In this document: in pieces, positions 31,205 through 41,649 of the stretch | How positions within the stretch are numbered: the stretch's first letter is position 1 | How the letters are laid out: each line of letters starts with the position of its first letter | Assembly: GCA_949987695.1 (NCBI GenBank) | Contig: OX465292.1 | Span: 129,954,400-130,018,399, forward strand | Length of the DNA: 64,000 nucleotides | DNA from: Merzomyia westermanni | Lineage: Eukaryota; Arthropoda; Insecta; Diptera; Tephritidae | Reading direction: 5' to 3' | Position numbers and translations under genes: made by a program | The notes under the pieces: model-generated | Told to the model about the DNA's origin: nothing | The model's database searches: none | The model's input: the letters and a program-made list of their open reading frames with translations, nothing else

Positions 31205-32218
31205 ATGAAATTCAACAACAAAGCCTCGGATATGAGAACCCCTTTTTTAGAAGACAACACCCGCAAAGGAAATAAGGATTATGAGATAAGGGAATGTACC
31301 TGGAATGTCCGGTACCTTAATGGGGAAGGTGCCGCTGCCCGGCTGGTTGAGGTCCTGAGGAAAGCAAAAGCTGACATCACCGCCATACAAGAGATGCGAT
31401 GGACGGGGCGAGGAAACACGACCAAAACACCTTGCAACATCTACTGGAGTCATGAAGAGAAGCGCAGATTCGCCGTGGGATTTGTGGTGGGAGAGAGACG
31501 CCATCACCGAGTACTGTCGTTCACACCCGTGAACGAGCGTCTCGCTGCAATCCGCATAAAAGTACGATTTTTCACCATATCGTTTATCTGCGCTCATGCA
31601 CCGACGGAAGAGAAGGACGACGTGGAAAAGGATGCATTCTACGAGCGCCTGGAAGAAGCATACGAGCGCTGCCCCCGTCATGATATCAAAGTCGTGCTTG
31701 GCGACTTTAACGCCAGGGTGGGTAAGGAGGGTGTATTTGGCCCCACTGTCGGGAAGTTCAGTCTCCACGATCAGACTTTGCCAAATGGATTCAGGCTGAT
31801 CGACTTCGCCGGTGCCCGAAACATGGTCATATCCAGCTCTAGGTTTATGCACAAGAAGATCCATCAGGCTACATGGCTGTCCCCCGATCGAAAAACACGC
31901 AACCAGATCGACCACGTTGTGATAGACGGACGGCATGCTTCCAGCGTTTTAGATGTTCGCACAATACGAGGACCTAACATCGACTCTGATCACTACCTAG
32001 TAGCAGCCAAGATTCGTACCCGCCTCTGTACGACAAAACAGGTGCAACAAAAAACCCAGGGAAAGCTGGACGTCGAAAAGCTGCATCGCAACAGACCGCC
32101 AATTATTTCGCAGATCGCCTCTCACACCTGCTCTCCGAGAGCACAATTCAACCTAGTGGAATGGATGAGCAGTGGGATCATATCTCAGGAGCACTCCGTA
32201 CCGCAGCCGAAGAAGTAA
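31205..32218 (+). CDS. RTE2 endonuclease domain ORF
   Basis: A 337-codon frame from ATG. APE-type endonuclease motifs run in order: ECTWNVRYLNGEGAAARL, AIQEMRWTGRG, FFTISFICAHAPTEEKDD, DIKVVLGDFNARVG, QIDHVVIDGRHASSVLD and DSDHYLVAAKIRTRL. It nicks target DNA for target-primed reverse transcription. The ATG lies 396 bp inside the element. After about 32085 a one-base difference from RTE1 changes frame, so the last ~45 residues are not genuine; the true continuation is in the frame 32161-32526. Confidence 0.85.
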   Translation: MKFNNKASDMRTPFLEDNTRKGNKDYEIRECTWNVRYLNGEGAAARLVEVLRKAKADITAIQEMRWTGRGNTTKTPCNIYWSHEEKRRFAVGFVVGERRHHRVLSFTPVNERLAAIRIKVRFFTISFICAHAPTEEKDDVEKDAFYERLEEAYERCPRHDIKVVLGDFNARVGKEGVFGPTVGKFSLHDQTLPNGFRLIDFAGARNMVISSSRFMHKKIHQATWLSPDRKTRNQIDHVVIDGRHASSVLDVRTIRGPNIDSDHYLVAAKIRTRLCTTKQVQQKTQGKLDVEKLHRNRPPIISQIASHTCSPRAQFNLVEWMSSGIISQEHSVPQPKK

Positions 32219-34198
32219 TTGGATTCCGGCGAACGCGAAGAAGCAACTGGTATGATGATGAAGAGTGCCGCGCTGCAACGAAAAGAAAGGACGAAGCCTA
32301 CAAGGCAACGCTGAGATCGAATGCAACGAGGAGTGTGTGTGAACACTACCGCGAGTTGAAGAGGGAAGCGAGGCGGCTTTTCCGGGCGAAAAAAAGAGAG
32401 GCAGAAAAGTGTGAAATAAAGGAGCTTGAGATGCTGGCCAACGGGAATAATGCCCGAAAATTCTATCAAAAAATTCGGCGAATGACAGAAGGTTTCAAAC
32501 CCGAGGTGAACTCCTGTAAGAATTAGAACGGCGACCTGGTGACCGATGTTCAGAGAACACTCAGAATATGGAGGGATCACTTCTCTGCCCTTTTAAATGG
32601 AGAAACTGAGCAAGAAACCAGAGAAGTTGCCGAACCCGAGCCCACAATCGAAGATGATGGAATTGACGTTCCACAACCCGACTATAATGAGGTGCGAATA
32701 GCAATATCCCGATTGAAAAACAATAAAGCAGCTGGCGCTGATAGTTTGCCTGCTGAGCTATTCAAACACGGAGGCGAGGAGCTGGTAAGGCGCATGCATC
32801 AGCTTCTATGCAGAATTTGGTCGGATGAATGCATGCCTGAAGATCGGAATCTAAGTGTTCTCTGCCCAATCCACAAGAAGGGCGATCCTGCAAACTGCGC
32901 CAACTATCGCGGAATCAGCCTTTTGAATATCGCATATCAGGTCCTATCAAGCGTATTGTGCGAAAGACTGAAGCCTGATGTAAACAGACTGATTGAACCC
33001 TATCAGTGTGGCTTCAGACCTGGTAAATCTACCATCGACCAGATTTTTACAATACGCCAAATCTTGGAAAAAACCCGTGAAAAAAGAATCGACACCCATC
33101 ATCTCTTTGTTGATTTTAAAGCCGCTTACGAAAAGGAGCCGCCTATATGCCGCTATGTCTGAATTTGGTTTCCCCGCAAAACTTATACGGCTATGGAAAA
33201 TGACCTTGAGCAACACCGCCAGCTCGGTCAGAATTGGGAAGTACCTCTCCGAGCCGTTCGAAACTAACCGAGGTTTCAGACAGGGTGACCCCCTATCGTG
33301 CGATTTCTTTAATTTAATGCTGGAGAAAATAATACAAGCTGCAGAACTTAACCGCGCTGGAACAATATTTTATAAAAGCGTGCAACTGTTGGCATATGCT
33401 GACGATATTGATATCATTGGCCTTAACAACCGCGCCGTAACTTCTGCTTACTCCAAATTAGAAAAAGAAGCGGAGAAAATGGGATTGGTGGTGAACGAGG
33501 GCAAAACGAAGTACCTTCTGTCATCATGCAAAGAGTCAGCGCATTCGCGCCTTGGCAACCAAGCCACTGTTGGCAGCAGTAATTTCGAAATAGTAAAGGA
33601 CTTCGTTTACCTGGGAACCAGCATTAATACCAACAATAATGTTAGCCTAGAAATCCGACGAAGAATCACTCTTGCAAACAAATGCTACTTCGGACTGAGT
33701 AGGCAATTGAAAAGTAAAGTCCTCTCTCGACGAACGAAAATAACACTCTACAAGTCACTCATCGCACCCGTCCTGCTATATGGTGCAGAATCGTGGACAC
33801 TAAATACATCTGATGAGGCGGCTCTGGGAGTATTCGAGAGAAAGGTTCTTCGAAAGATTTGTGGACCTCTACGCGTTGGCGACGGCGAGTACCGAAGAAG
33901 ATTTAATGATGAGCTGTATGAACTTTACGCAGACGCCGACATAGTTCAGCGAATTAAAACACAGCGGCTTCGCTGGCTAGGCCACGTAGTGCGAATGAGC
34001 GAAGATGCTCCAGCCCAGAAGGTATTCTTATCGGCACCCGCCGGTGGAAGCAGAGGAAGAGGGAGACCACCACTCCGATGGAAGGACCAAGTGGAGACCG
34101 ATTTGCGATCCCGCGGTGTTTCCAATTGGCGCCAATTGGCGCAACGAAGAAACGACTGGCAAGCTATGTTGGACGGTCAAAATCGCCCAGGCGGTTAG
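32161..34198 (+). pseudogene. RTE2 linker and reverse transcriptase, broken
   Basis: The frame 32161-32526 carries the linker (VIGFRRTRRSNWYDDEE, ARKFYQKIRRMTEGFKP) and ends at a stop after NSCKN where RTE1 has Glu. RT then runs 32539-33162 (LPAELFKHGG, CPIHKKGDPANCANYRGIS, FRPGKSTIDQIF, LFVDFKAAY). It shifts frame near 33130 to 32993-34198 with RGFRQGDPLSCDFFN, LLAYADDIDIIG, the DFVYLGTSIN thumb region and the C-terminal RGRGRPPLRWKDQV. Confidence 0.85.
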
Positions 34199-34218
34199 AT
34201 GACCATTTAAAGAAGAAG

Positions 34219-35004
34219 AAGCGAATGATTGGAAGAAGAGGGCTTCCATCTGATATTTTTTGCGACAACGCAACTAACTTCGTTGGTGCTTGCAGCAAAC
34301 TTGTTGAATTGAAAGCGTTCCTTTTCAAAGCAGAAAATAAAGAGACCATTACCAGTTATTGCTCTAATGAATTTATAAATTTTCATTTTATTCCACCTAG
34401 GGCACCTCATTTTGGCGGCATTTGGGAGGCTGCAGTCAAATCAGCCAAGGGCCATCTGCATCGCAGCGTAATGAATGCAAGGCTCATTTACGAGGAGCTC
34501 ACTACAGTGTTGGTGGATATAGAAGCAGTTCTCAACTCGCGACCCATATCACCAGTCTCGTCCGATCCCAGCGACTTCGAAGCACTAACTCCAGGTCATT
34601 TCCTAACTGGCAGCGCATTAAAGTCTCTACCTGAACGAATGGTAGTGGATACTCTTAACCATTTGAACAAATGGAACCAAATAACTGCGTTAAAACAAAT
34701 ATTTTGGAAACGATGGTCGCATGAATATATAAGCGAACTTCAATCACGAACGAAATGGAACACTGATAATGAGAATATCGCTAAAGACAAAATGGTTCTC
34801 ATCCATGAGGATAATGTACCACCGCAACGATGGCTGATAGGTCGTGTTATAGACACAATACCAGGAAGGGATGGGCGAGTTAGAGTGGTAAACCTACGCA
34901 CCCCGAAGGAAACATGCCGTCGCACAATATCGCAATACTACCGATTTAAAAGTCCTTTCAACGGGGCCGGGATGTTGGGTCATTGGTTGGGACACCCTGC
35001 CTAA
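34219..35004 (+). pseudogene. BEL integrase C-terminal half and terminal domain, unit A
   Basis: Continues the integrase core: SDIFCDNATNFVG (second Asp) and APHFGGIWEAAVKSAKGHLH (catalytic Glu). Then comes the BEL-specific C-terminal domain with NLHKWNQI-like helices and VLIHEDNVPPQRWLIGRVID, RVRVVNLRTP. The last residues are encoded inside the 3' LTR, a common arrangement in BEL elements. There is no stop before 35002. Confidence 0.88.
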
Positions 35005-35513
35005 CTAACAGCTGTCGTGGTTCAATAACCTGGTCAAATTCATTTACTTTAAATTTGTATCATTTACTTGGATTCAATAACTTACCTAACTGTTGCATTC
35101 CAATGTCTAGTTTAAGAGAATGTACAATCATACAAACATATATGTACTTATGTATTTCTAACTAACTTGAATGCTCCCACTCAACATTATACGTATACAC
35201 ACACGCTTGTATGCTTACATACCTACATGCGCCAAAACAATAGCGAGAATTTTGCCAGCCTTTTTTTGCATCTTCTTTCGCTGATGCATGGCTATGTATA
35301 AACAAGCACACAAACGTGTATATTTGTATGCCCTGTTTGAATAAGCTATACCTCTTTGGAATTATCGAAATTATTAAATAGTTAGTCTACTGTTGACCAC
35401 CAAGACGCGGCGTTTTATTTGCGCGACATTTATTTGCCTTTAGTTGCACAGCCCGTTTTTTATAGTTTTTATTTTATATAAATCGCGGTCAGAAAAAATA
35501 TTCTGACTCTACA
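34973..35513 (+). mobile_element. BEL 3' LTR, unit A (541 bp)
   Basis: TGTTGGGTCATTGG to TCTACA, preceded by a purine-rich ACGGGGCCGGGA that may serve as the polypurine tract. It retains 118 bp that are absent from the 5' LTR, mainly 35044-35150. Confidence 0.92.
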
Positions 35514-36109
35514 ATATGGTTTTTGAAAATGAATGAAACGTTCATTTGGAAGTTCCACAAATTTCTCAGTATTAGCGTGACGTCGGTTCCCATACTTGTT
35601 TTTTTTTTTATAAACAGGCAGTTTTCTCAATTTTTCCTTTACATCTGGCTTTTTTTGAAGTCAATTTAGGGGGAGAAAATTACAATGAAATGATGGTTCT
35701 CTGGCTTTTTTCATTAACCACAACTTAGACACATTTAAAACACATGTCATGTTGATTTTTAAGGAAGGTTATCATCTTAACTCTTCAAATGTAGTCTAAG
35801 AGTTCGGGTTATATGTCTGCCCTTTGACAAATTAAAATATTTGAAGAAGAAAATAGTTGATGTCTTCAGGAAAATTAACACGATTTCTAGCCAGTTCGTA
35901 AATAATAAATTGAAGAAGCTAAAAACTGTGTTTTCGGTTTTTTGTATTTTAAATATACGGTCTATAAGCGATTCTGTCTCATCGGAAAACCCCGATAGAA
36001 ATAATGAAAATTATCAAACTTCTCTACTGAGTTTCTCGTTTCGACGGAATTGGGTAGTGATATATAAAATTATTATAATATTATTACATATAGGCTACAT
36101 ATATGTTTA
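35514..36109. other. Continuation of the pre-BEL repeat, then non-coding sequence
   Basis: 35519-35680 continues the repeat unit broken by BEL (compare 23476-23650). A 90-residue frame at 35841-36113 begins with a basic stretch (MKKKIVDVFRKINTI) and ends hydrophobic. It also occurs in unit B at 57066-57338. I do not recognise it. Confidence 0.45.
36102..36109. repeat. 8-bp target duplication of the long-TIR DNA transposon (left), unit A
   Basis: ATGTTTAC, repeated at 38005-38012 immediately outside the right inverted repeat. Confidence 0.88.
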
Positions 36110-36564
36110 CTAGTGTGACCGCAAGTTATATGGACATTTTTTTTTTCGTATTTTCACTTAGCAAACCCCTTAGATTTATTCCAAATTAGAAAAAGATTAT
36201 CTATAAAAAATTTTAGGTCGTTTGCGTAATGATTGGGCGTGCCTTGAGCCCACAAAGTTTGCTAGAAATGCTATTTTTCTCACTATGGTTCGTTTAAATT
36301 GTTCTTAACTTCAGTAATATTTATTTTATAGAAAAACTTTATTCACAAATATTCTAGGGACATATCTGATGAACAATGTTGCGCTGTATTAGTTTTCTTT
36401 AACATTAATATTTAATCCAGAAAAAACCAATTTAAAAAATAACAGCGAAATTTTCACATATCTTCGCATTCTTTGCATACGAACAATTTTCATATATCTA
36501 TTTGCAACACATAATTAGTGCAACAGTTTACCGTTAGTTCTTACTGAGTAGCAGAGCAGAATAT

Positions 36565-37031
36565 TGTGACGATTCTTCTCAAGCATGTACCATCCCTATC
36601 TCAATAACACTTCCACCACTAGTTAAACACAACAGAGATAAAATGGCTACGCTTATGCATGCAAGCATGTACCAAGCAAGAGGAAGAGAGATCGCGCGAG
36701 TGTTTGCGAATACGATGCAAAGAGGAGATGCCTATAAATAACACCGATCCTTCGAGAACACGAAGAGCGAATAACCAAGAAAGTTCTCGGTGCGTAGGCA
36801 AGCACCCTGTTGGACTATATAAGGCAGTGACCAAGCAAGGCAGGTTAATCAGTTTATTTTCAAGCGTTGAATAGTGAACTACTGCGAAGTTACCAAACTC
36901 TTAAATTTGTATTGCGTTTATTACTAGTAAATAAAACTAGCTATTACTTACAATATCTGTGCGTGTGTTTATTTAACTTTATAGTGATCGAACCCAGGAT
37001 TGATAATCAAGGAATCATCGAATTCGTCACA
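36565..37031 (+). mobile_element. Solo LTR inside the DNA transposon, unit A
   Basis: 467 bp with matching ends TGTGACG...CGTCACA and a 4-bp duplication ATAT on each side (36561-36564, 37032-37035), as for gypsy-type elements. No internal sequence remains, which indicates LTR-LTR recombination. Confidence 0.82.
36816..36823 (+). promoter_or_regulatory. TATA box of the solo LTR
   Basis: TATATAAG with GC-richer sequence upstream and GGCAGTGACC downstream. Placed mid-LTR, as expected for an LTR promoter. It would fire toward the 181-codon ORF. Confidence 0.5.
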
Positions 37032-37253
37032 ATATTATTTATGTTGTTACCAGTACTTGAAAATAAGTAGAAAACAAGTAATCGATACCTACCCAGTACT
37101 CGGTACAAAAGAATCGACTACAAATTTACTAGGTATCGGAACAAAAGTATCGATACTTGTATTTACTAGTTTCATAACTAGTTGTTACTTACCGACGACT
37201 AGTTTTCATTTATTTTTGTGCATTGAAAGGAATTAGACATATCATCAAGAGTT

Positions 37254-37799
37254 TTGCGTGAAAAAATTCATTTGTTAGGCTATTTTTCTCCTTCCTTAAG
37301 TGGGTGTAAACTACCTTCTAACAAAGAAGTTATGAAGGTATTGTTTTTTAATTTACGAGCAGTAAAATTAAATTTACGTGAGAGTGCTAAATTAGTGGTC
37401 GAAGAAGTGAGTACTTTTTGGGATAAAGCTCGAATCCCCACTAGAACCAAGCAACACTGCATAACAAAACTTGAAGATTTATATAATGCATGGAGGAAAG
37501 TGAATAAAAATTCTAATATTAAATCGGAAAAGCAAAGAGAAAGAGAAGAGTCATGGACGTCGAAGTTAGATGACTTACTTGATACAGCAAGTGCAAATGA
37601 CCTGGACCTTAATAAAAATTCAGAAGACAAACTATTTTTGGAGAATCAAAGAAAGAAAGGTAGACAGGGGTTTATGTATGGCATCGTTCACAAAACAGCA
37701 GTAAGAGAAGAAAGAATGGAAGAACATCAACAAAATCATTTAAACCGGAAAGAACAGAGTGATCGTGCATTAGCTGCTTCTAGTAAGAAGAAATTGTAG
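37254..37799 (+). CDS. Transposon-borne helical protein of unknown function, unit A
   Basis: 181 codons from a TTG; the first ATG is about 26 codons later (VMKVLFFNLRAV). The open frame reaches back to a stop near 37221, so an upstream exon beyond the solo LTR is possible. Predicted largely helical and strongly charged: SGCKLPSNKEVMKVLFFNLR, STFWDKARIPTRTKQHCITK, KLEDLYNAWRKVNKNSN, a KQREREESW stretch, then a basic C-terminus ending SKKKL. It resembles uncharacterised arthropod proteins I associate with mobile elements, but I cannot name a domain. No DDE/D triad, zinc finger or membrane helix is visible. Confidence 0.6.
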   Translation: MREKIHLLGYFSPSLSGCKLPSNKEVMKVLFFNLRAVKLNLRESAKLVVEEVSTFWDKARIPTRTKQHCITKLEDLYNAWRKVNKNSNIKSEKQREREESWTSKLDDLLDTASANDLDLNKNSEDKLFLENQRKKGRQGFMYGIVHKTAVREERMEEHQQNHLNRKEQSDRALAASSKKKL

Positions 37800-38012
37800 A
37801 TTATTTTTAATATAGTATAACATATATTTATTTGTACTGTCTTTATTCAGATGAAACAGCTGAACTTTCTTCCTGCAGTTCGGAGAGCGAAATCAGCGAA
37901 ATCGCTGCTATTAAATTTTTTATATATAATTTTTTTCTAATTTGGAATAAATCTAAGGGGGTTGATACGTGAAAATACGAAAAAACAAAATAACGGTCAC
38001 ACTAATGTTTAC

Positions 38013-39672
38013 CTCAAGTCAAATAATATTGAGAAAAAATTTGATTGCTTAAAAAGTTCACAAAGCTATGTAGGTATTTTTTTAAGTATTTTGCTTTGAT
38101 AAGCTGGAAAAATTTTCGGTTTTTTTTTGTAAAAATTAGATTTTTTAACTCCAATATAGAAGTCACACACAAAAAAATATTGGGTTAAAAATATAATAAA
38201 TTAAAAAAAAATCATGATAAGAAGTTTTCATATACATACTTCAACGCTTACCACCTGCGCTACTACTGTATATACGAGTACATTGTACAATAACGTAGTC
38301 AGATACTGTAGTTGGCAGCTTTGGCTTTATGCAGAAAACTTTAATGAATTATTCCAAATAAATGAAGCATTATCTGGCACACATAATATGCCTATGCACT
38401 GCTCCTGACCCATACGAATATATCAAAATACATTTTTATTGAAATGATGCATGTTTAAATATAGATATACTATGGCAATTGATTGTATGATAAAAATTGT
38501 AGCCTATTAATATATAGATAAGGATAATAATAAATATTATTATGATGTAAACCAAAATAAAAACAATAAGAATTATAACAAAATTAATAACATCAACAAT
38601 ACGAGACCGAAATGACGCCAGCTTAGCAAACCTCAAATATAATCAACACCCGTAACAAAACGCAAACATAACTTTAGTTATACTGATTTATATAAATATA
38701 ACTAATGAGTAAGATATTGTCTTAATGATCGATACCCCTGCCAACCATGGCTAACCGTGTTGAAACTCTGATTACACAAATTCACGATATTTTACTAACC
38801 CCAACGCATATTTTTGAAATTTGTATAGAAAACAACAAGTGCCTAAAAGTATGCACTCACACGTACAAGGAAAAACATTTCCAACACGGTTAAAAACTGA
38901 ACCTCGCCGAACAAAATTACCCACTTTTTAGCGACTTGTTTGGTACGCGCCACTCAATGTTTATCCAGATTTTTATTTACTGCTTGTTGGCCGGGATTAG
39001 TTCTATATGCACAGCAGTGTATTAATGGTCGCAGTGCTTATGTTTAAGATTATTTGTACTAAGACACTGGGACCGTAAGTATAGGGTTTGGTGCTTAAAA
39101 CTTTGCCGTAAACTACAACTCGGTGTCGACCTTCCGTTTTATTCTTATAACTAAAACATCAATTGAAGTTAGCTGCAGACTTCTGGGAGAGAGAAAGGTA
39201 TGATATTGTTAGACCCGTTGGCAATTTACAAAATCTGCTTGTCAAGCAGTGTATATATGGGATTGTCTCTTGCTTGCCACCATACAGTCAAAAAGTGCCA
39301 ATCGCCATTTTCATTGAGAATTTTTAATTTTTTACTATTATTCCATGATTACTCGACAATCTTTAAGGTTTATTAGTTTAAGGGGTATTAAAATAAGAAC
39401 AAAATACATATTGCATTACATCACATACGGGATTCAATTATTTATAATTTTTCCTCCTCACATCGTCAAAACTAGGGCAACCACAAATTTGCTTTAAAAA
39501 ATGCCATTTTTGCGCCTAAAAATTGAAAATGAATTGGCACTTTAAATTAGCTTTAAAAAATGTTTCTATTTTATTTCAGTTCATATTCTTAAAACTAAAA
39601 GAAAAAAGGAAATATGTCAATTTTTAGGTACAAGTTTCAAAGCAAAAAAAATTCTATTAATTTATAAAAAAT
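38013..39672. other. Non-coding stretch with small inverted repeats, unit A
   Basis: No gene is supported. Around 38748-38900 the ends CTAACCGTGTTGAAA and (inverted) TTTCCAACACGGTTA suggest a ~150-bp MITE-like insertion. A second inverted pair, AAGTGCCAAT near 39294 and its complement near 39534, lies about 240 bp apart and may belong to the hAT left end. The rest is AT-rich. Confidence 0.45.
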
Positions 39673-40387
39673 TTAATTCATATTTTTGTTGCAGTATACA
39701 ACAAACGTTTTTTCTAAATTTTCGAACAGACATCCGTGTCTATTATCACGGTAAATAATTTTATACATCGAAAATGTTCTTTCAATATCTACGGACGGTA
39801 AAGGTGCATATTTAAAGACCAGCACTTCGAAAATTGTGTATGTGGAATTGCGACGTGATGTAGATTTTGATGCAATTTGATCACCAATGCCTTTTATCTC
39901 AATGAAACCTTTGTTTTTCGACCAGTAGCCGAATAAATATAAGACCTGATTATTTTGGAAGAAAATTTGAAAGCATATTTTTTAGATTTCCGTAAAATTG
40001 AGATCGAATGAAATATTTCTTATCTTCTTTTGCCTAGCATAAAATGTAAATGTATAATATGTATATTCTCTCAAAAAAGTCCGACCAAAAATCTATACAA
40101 AATCGGCAGTAGAAGTTCTAGATCACTACGACGGAAAAGATTTTCCACTGATAAGGATGCTAGTGCACATTGTGGCTACACTACCAGTCAGTAATGCTTC
40201 TCCATAAAGAAGTTTTTCTACCCTTCGGTGATTAAAAACATGGTTACGAACAACTATGACTGAAGAGAAGCTCACTGGTTTAGCACTTTTACATGTACAT
40301 TATGAGTTTAAAATCGACATTGAAAACATTATAGAAAGATACTCAAAAAAAGGGAAGCGAAAAATTGATTTTATAATATAGAATTGT
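39673..40387 (-). pseudogene. hAT transposase C-terminal half, unit A
   Basis: On the minus strand around 39680-39915 it encodes the hAT dimerisation region (YAPL.SVDIERTFSMYKIIYRD-like), where S.ERTFS is the family hallmark. Upstream coding sequence to 40387 is broken by stops. It ends at the target duplication of the RTE fragment (40388-40401). The remaining N-terminal half exists only once, at 62170-63153. Confidence 0.75.
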
Positions 40388-40401
40388 ATCATAACAGCTA
40401 T
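40388..40401. repeat. RTE-fragment target duplication (left side only at this junction)
   Basis: ATCATAACAGCTAT occurs here, at 61613-61626 and at 61819-61832. At 40388 the RTE fragment follows but the matching right-hand copy is missing: the sequence runs instead into the flank of RTE1. Confidence 0.93.
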
Positions 40402-40590
40402 TCCTATCGGCACCCGCCGGTGGAAGCAGAGGAAGAGGGAGACCACCACTCCGATGGAAGGAGCAAGTGGAGACCGATTTGCTATCCCGCGGTGTTTCCA
40501 ATTGGCGCCAGTTGGCGCAACGAAGAAACGACTGGCGAGCTATGTTGGACGGTCAAAATCGCCCTGGCGGTTAGATGACCATTTAAAGAA
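40402..40590 (+). repeat. Chimeric RTE 3' end: tandem-duplication junction
   Basis: The 5' portion carries the variants of the RTE fragment at 61627 (CGGCACCC, AGCAGAGG, GTGTTTCC, CCAGTTGGCG). From CGCCCTGGCGG at 40560 onward it carries those of RTE1 (19386-19396) and continues into the RTE1 downstream flank GATGATGTTAG. The switch lies between about 40516 and 40564. Confidence 0.9.
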
Positions 40591-41360
40591 GAAAGATGAT
40601 GTTAGATTTGTCCAGTGTGACCTTGAGCGCTTCAGAGAACGCGGGCTTTATGTCTTGTTGTCTTGCCAGCTCGACCAATATTGCTCCGGTTCTTGTTTTT
40701 CGAACAGAGTTAACTTTAACCTCGTCGTCACCCATCTTTATGTTGTCTCGGAGGGGTTTCAGGACATCGGAATAGCTGCTTCCTTCTGTGGGCTTGTTTA
40801 GCTTTGCCTCGGTCTGCTGCTTTGTCCTGCTAGATCGCTTCTCCTTCTTTGCCATTGTTATGCTATTTTGGTTTGGGGCAGCTTTTGCAGGTTCTTCGGT
40901 AGTTTTCTGTAGAATCCCATTTTTCGTTTTCGTTTCTCGGGTTTTGAGCTTCCGCGGGGATACTTGCACGTCATTTGGACCGGGCTAGGGGCGGTGTGGC
41001 CGCTTCTTCCGCTGTTTTGAAAGTGCATTTCTATAGTGCATTGATTTTTTCAAAATCGAGCTCGGCTCTAATCCAGTTATGACGTTAGCTTCCACCTACA
41101 TCTCTGAGAGTAAAGTTCCAACCTCCAGATTTATACTATTTTGCATACTTAATGCTTGCTTCATCTTTTTTATTATAGCTTTGTTTCTGTTTTTGTTTGT
41201 AAGAACTGTGACCCCGGTGTTCTTCTGAATGCAGCGCTTTCGCTTTGACATACGTCGTCTTCCTGTGGTTTATGTGTTTGTGGTTATTAGTTTTCCATTT
41301 TTTTCTATTGAGTCCCCGATCCAAGTCGCTATCTCCGCCCGTTGTACAGTAGCCAAACAA
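40591..41360 (-). pseudogene. R1-clade ORF1 N-terminal part, unit B
   Basis: Same Gag region as 19422-20330 (LKPLRDNIKMGDDEVK, RKTRTGAILVELARQ), now adjacent to the chimeric RTE end. A 74-residue lysine-rich frame at 41136-41360 is the more upstream part. Unit B lost about 125 bp that unit A retains but keeps a ~45-bp piece A lacks. Confidence 0.78.
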
Positions 41361-41649
41361 AGGTCCACGTGGTTATCTTTGCAAGCGGAGAGGCCACGCT
41401 AGGGTTGACACAAGTCCTTTTGAACCTGTACGGCCACGCTAATGGCGACGTATTATCGAACGTACTTGGAGACCCGGCAGGGTTTCAACGGGACGGAGGC
41501 GATTATAGTTACCCTACCAGCCATTTTAGGAACGTTTCACCCTTTCGTACTAAGGTGGTAGAATACTACTTTGAACAGCTCCGTATTCACCTATTCACGT
41601 ATTTCCATTACACCATTATTGCCTGAAGGCAAAAACACTCACACATGTA

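Larger units (their letters stand above)
30809..34218 (+). mobile_element. RTE-type element RTE2 in the BEL integrase, unit A
   Basis: A 3410-bp full-length copy flanked by the 15-bp repeat AAGCGAATGATTGGA (30794-30808 and 34219-34233). The 5' end matches RTE1 and RTE3, and the 3' end is GACCATTTAAAGAAGAAG. The same insertion is in unit B, so it predates the 21-kb duplication. Confidence 0.93.
23877..35513 (+). mobile_element. BEL/Pao LTR retrotransposon, unit A
   Basis: Complete element bounded by TGTTGG...CTACA LTRs and a 5-bp duplication. It contains gag, protease, reverse transcriptase, RNase H, integrase and the BEL C-terminal domain in the usual order. A DD41D mariner (25013-26296) occupies its leader and RTE2 (30809-34218) splits its integrase. 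Frame breaks at the gag-protease border, after the protease and between RT and RNase H make it inactive. Confidence 0.93.
36110..38004 (+). mobile_element. DNA transposon with ~110-bp terminal inverted repeats, unit A
   Basis: The left end reads TAGTGTGACCG, then a T-run, CGTATTTTCAC, CCCCTTAGATTTATTCCAAA and TTAGAAAAAGATTAT. The right end (about 37905-38004) is its inverted copy with minor differences. The 8-bp duplication fits hAT, P, Merlin, Zisupton or Novosib type integration. No transposase motif is present. It carries one 181-codon frame and has a solo LTR inserted at 36565-37031. Without that LTR it is about 1.4 kb, so it is probably an internally deleted derivative. Confidence 0.85.
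19228..40401 (+). repeat. Tandem duplication unit A (~21.2 kb)
   Basis: Sequence from the RTE1 3' end through to the hAT C-terminal relic recurs in the same order and orientation at 40402-61626. Most blocks are nearly identical, down to long non-coding stretches such as 20590-23870 versus 42640-45920. Unit A alone holds a DD41D mariner (25013-26296). Confidence 0.93.

Noticed and set aside
31247..31936. 229-residue minus-strand ORF (also 52232-52924)
   Set aside because: Antisense shadow of the RTE endonuclease frame; no recognisable motif.
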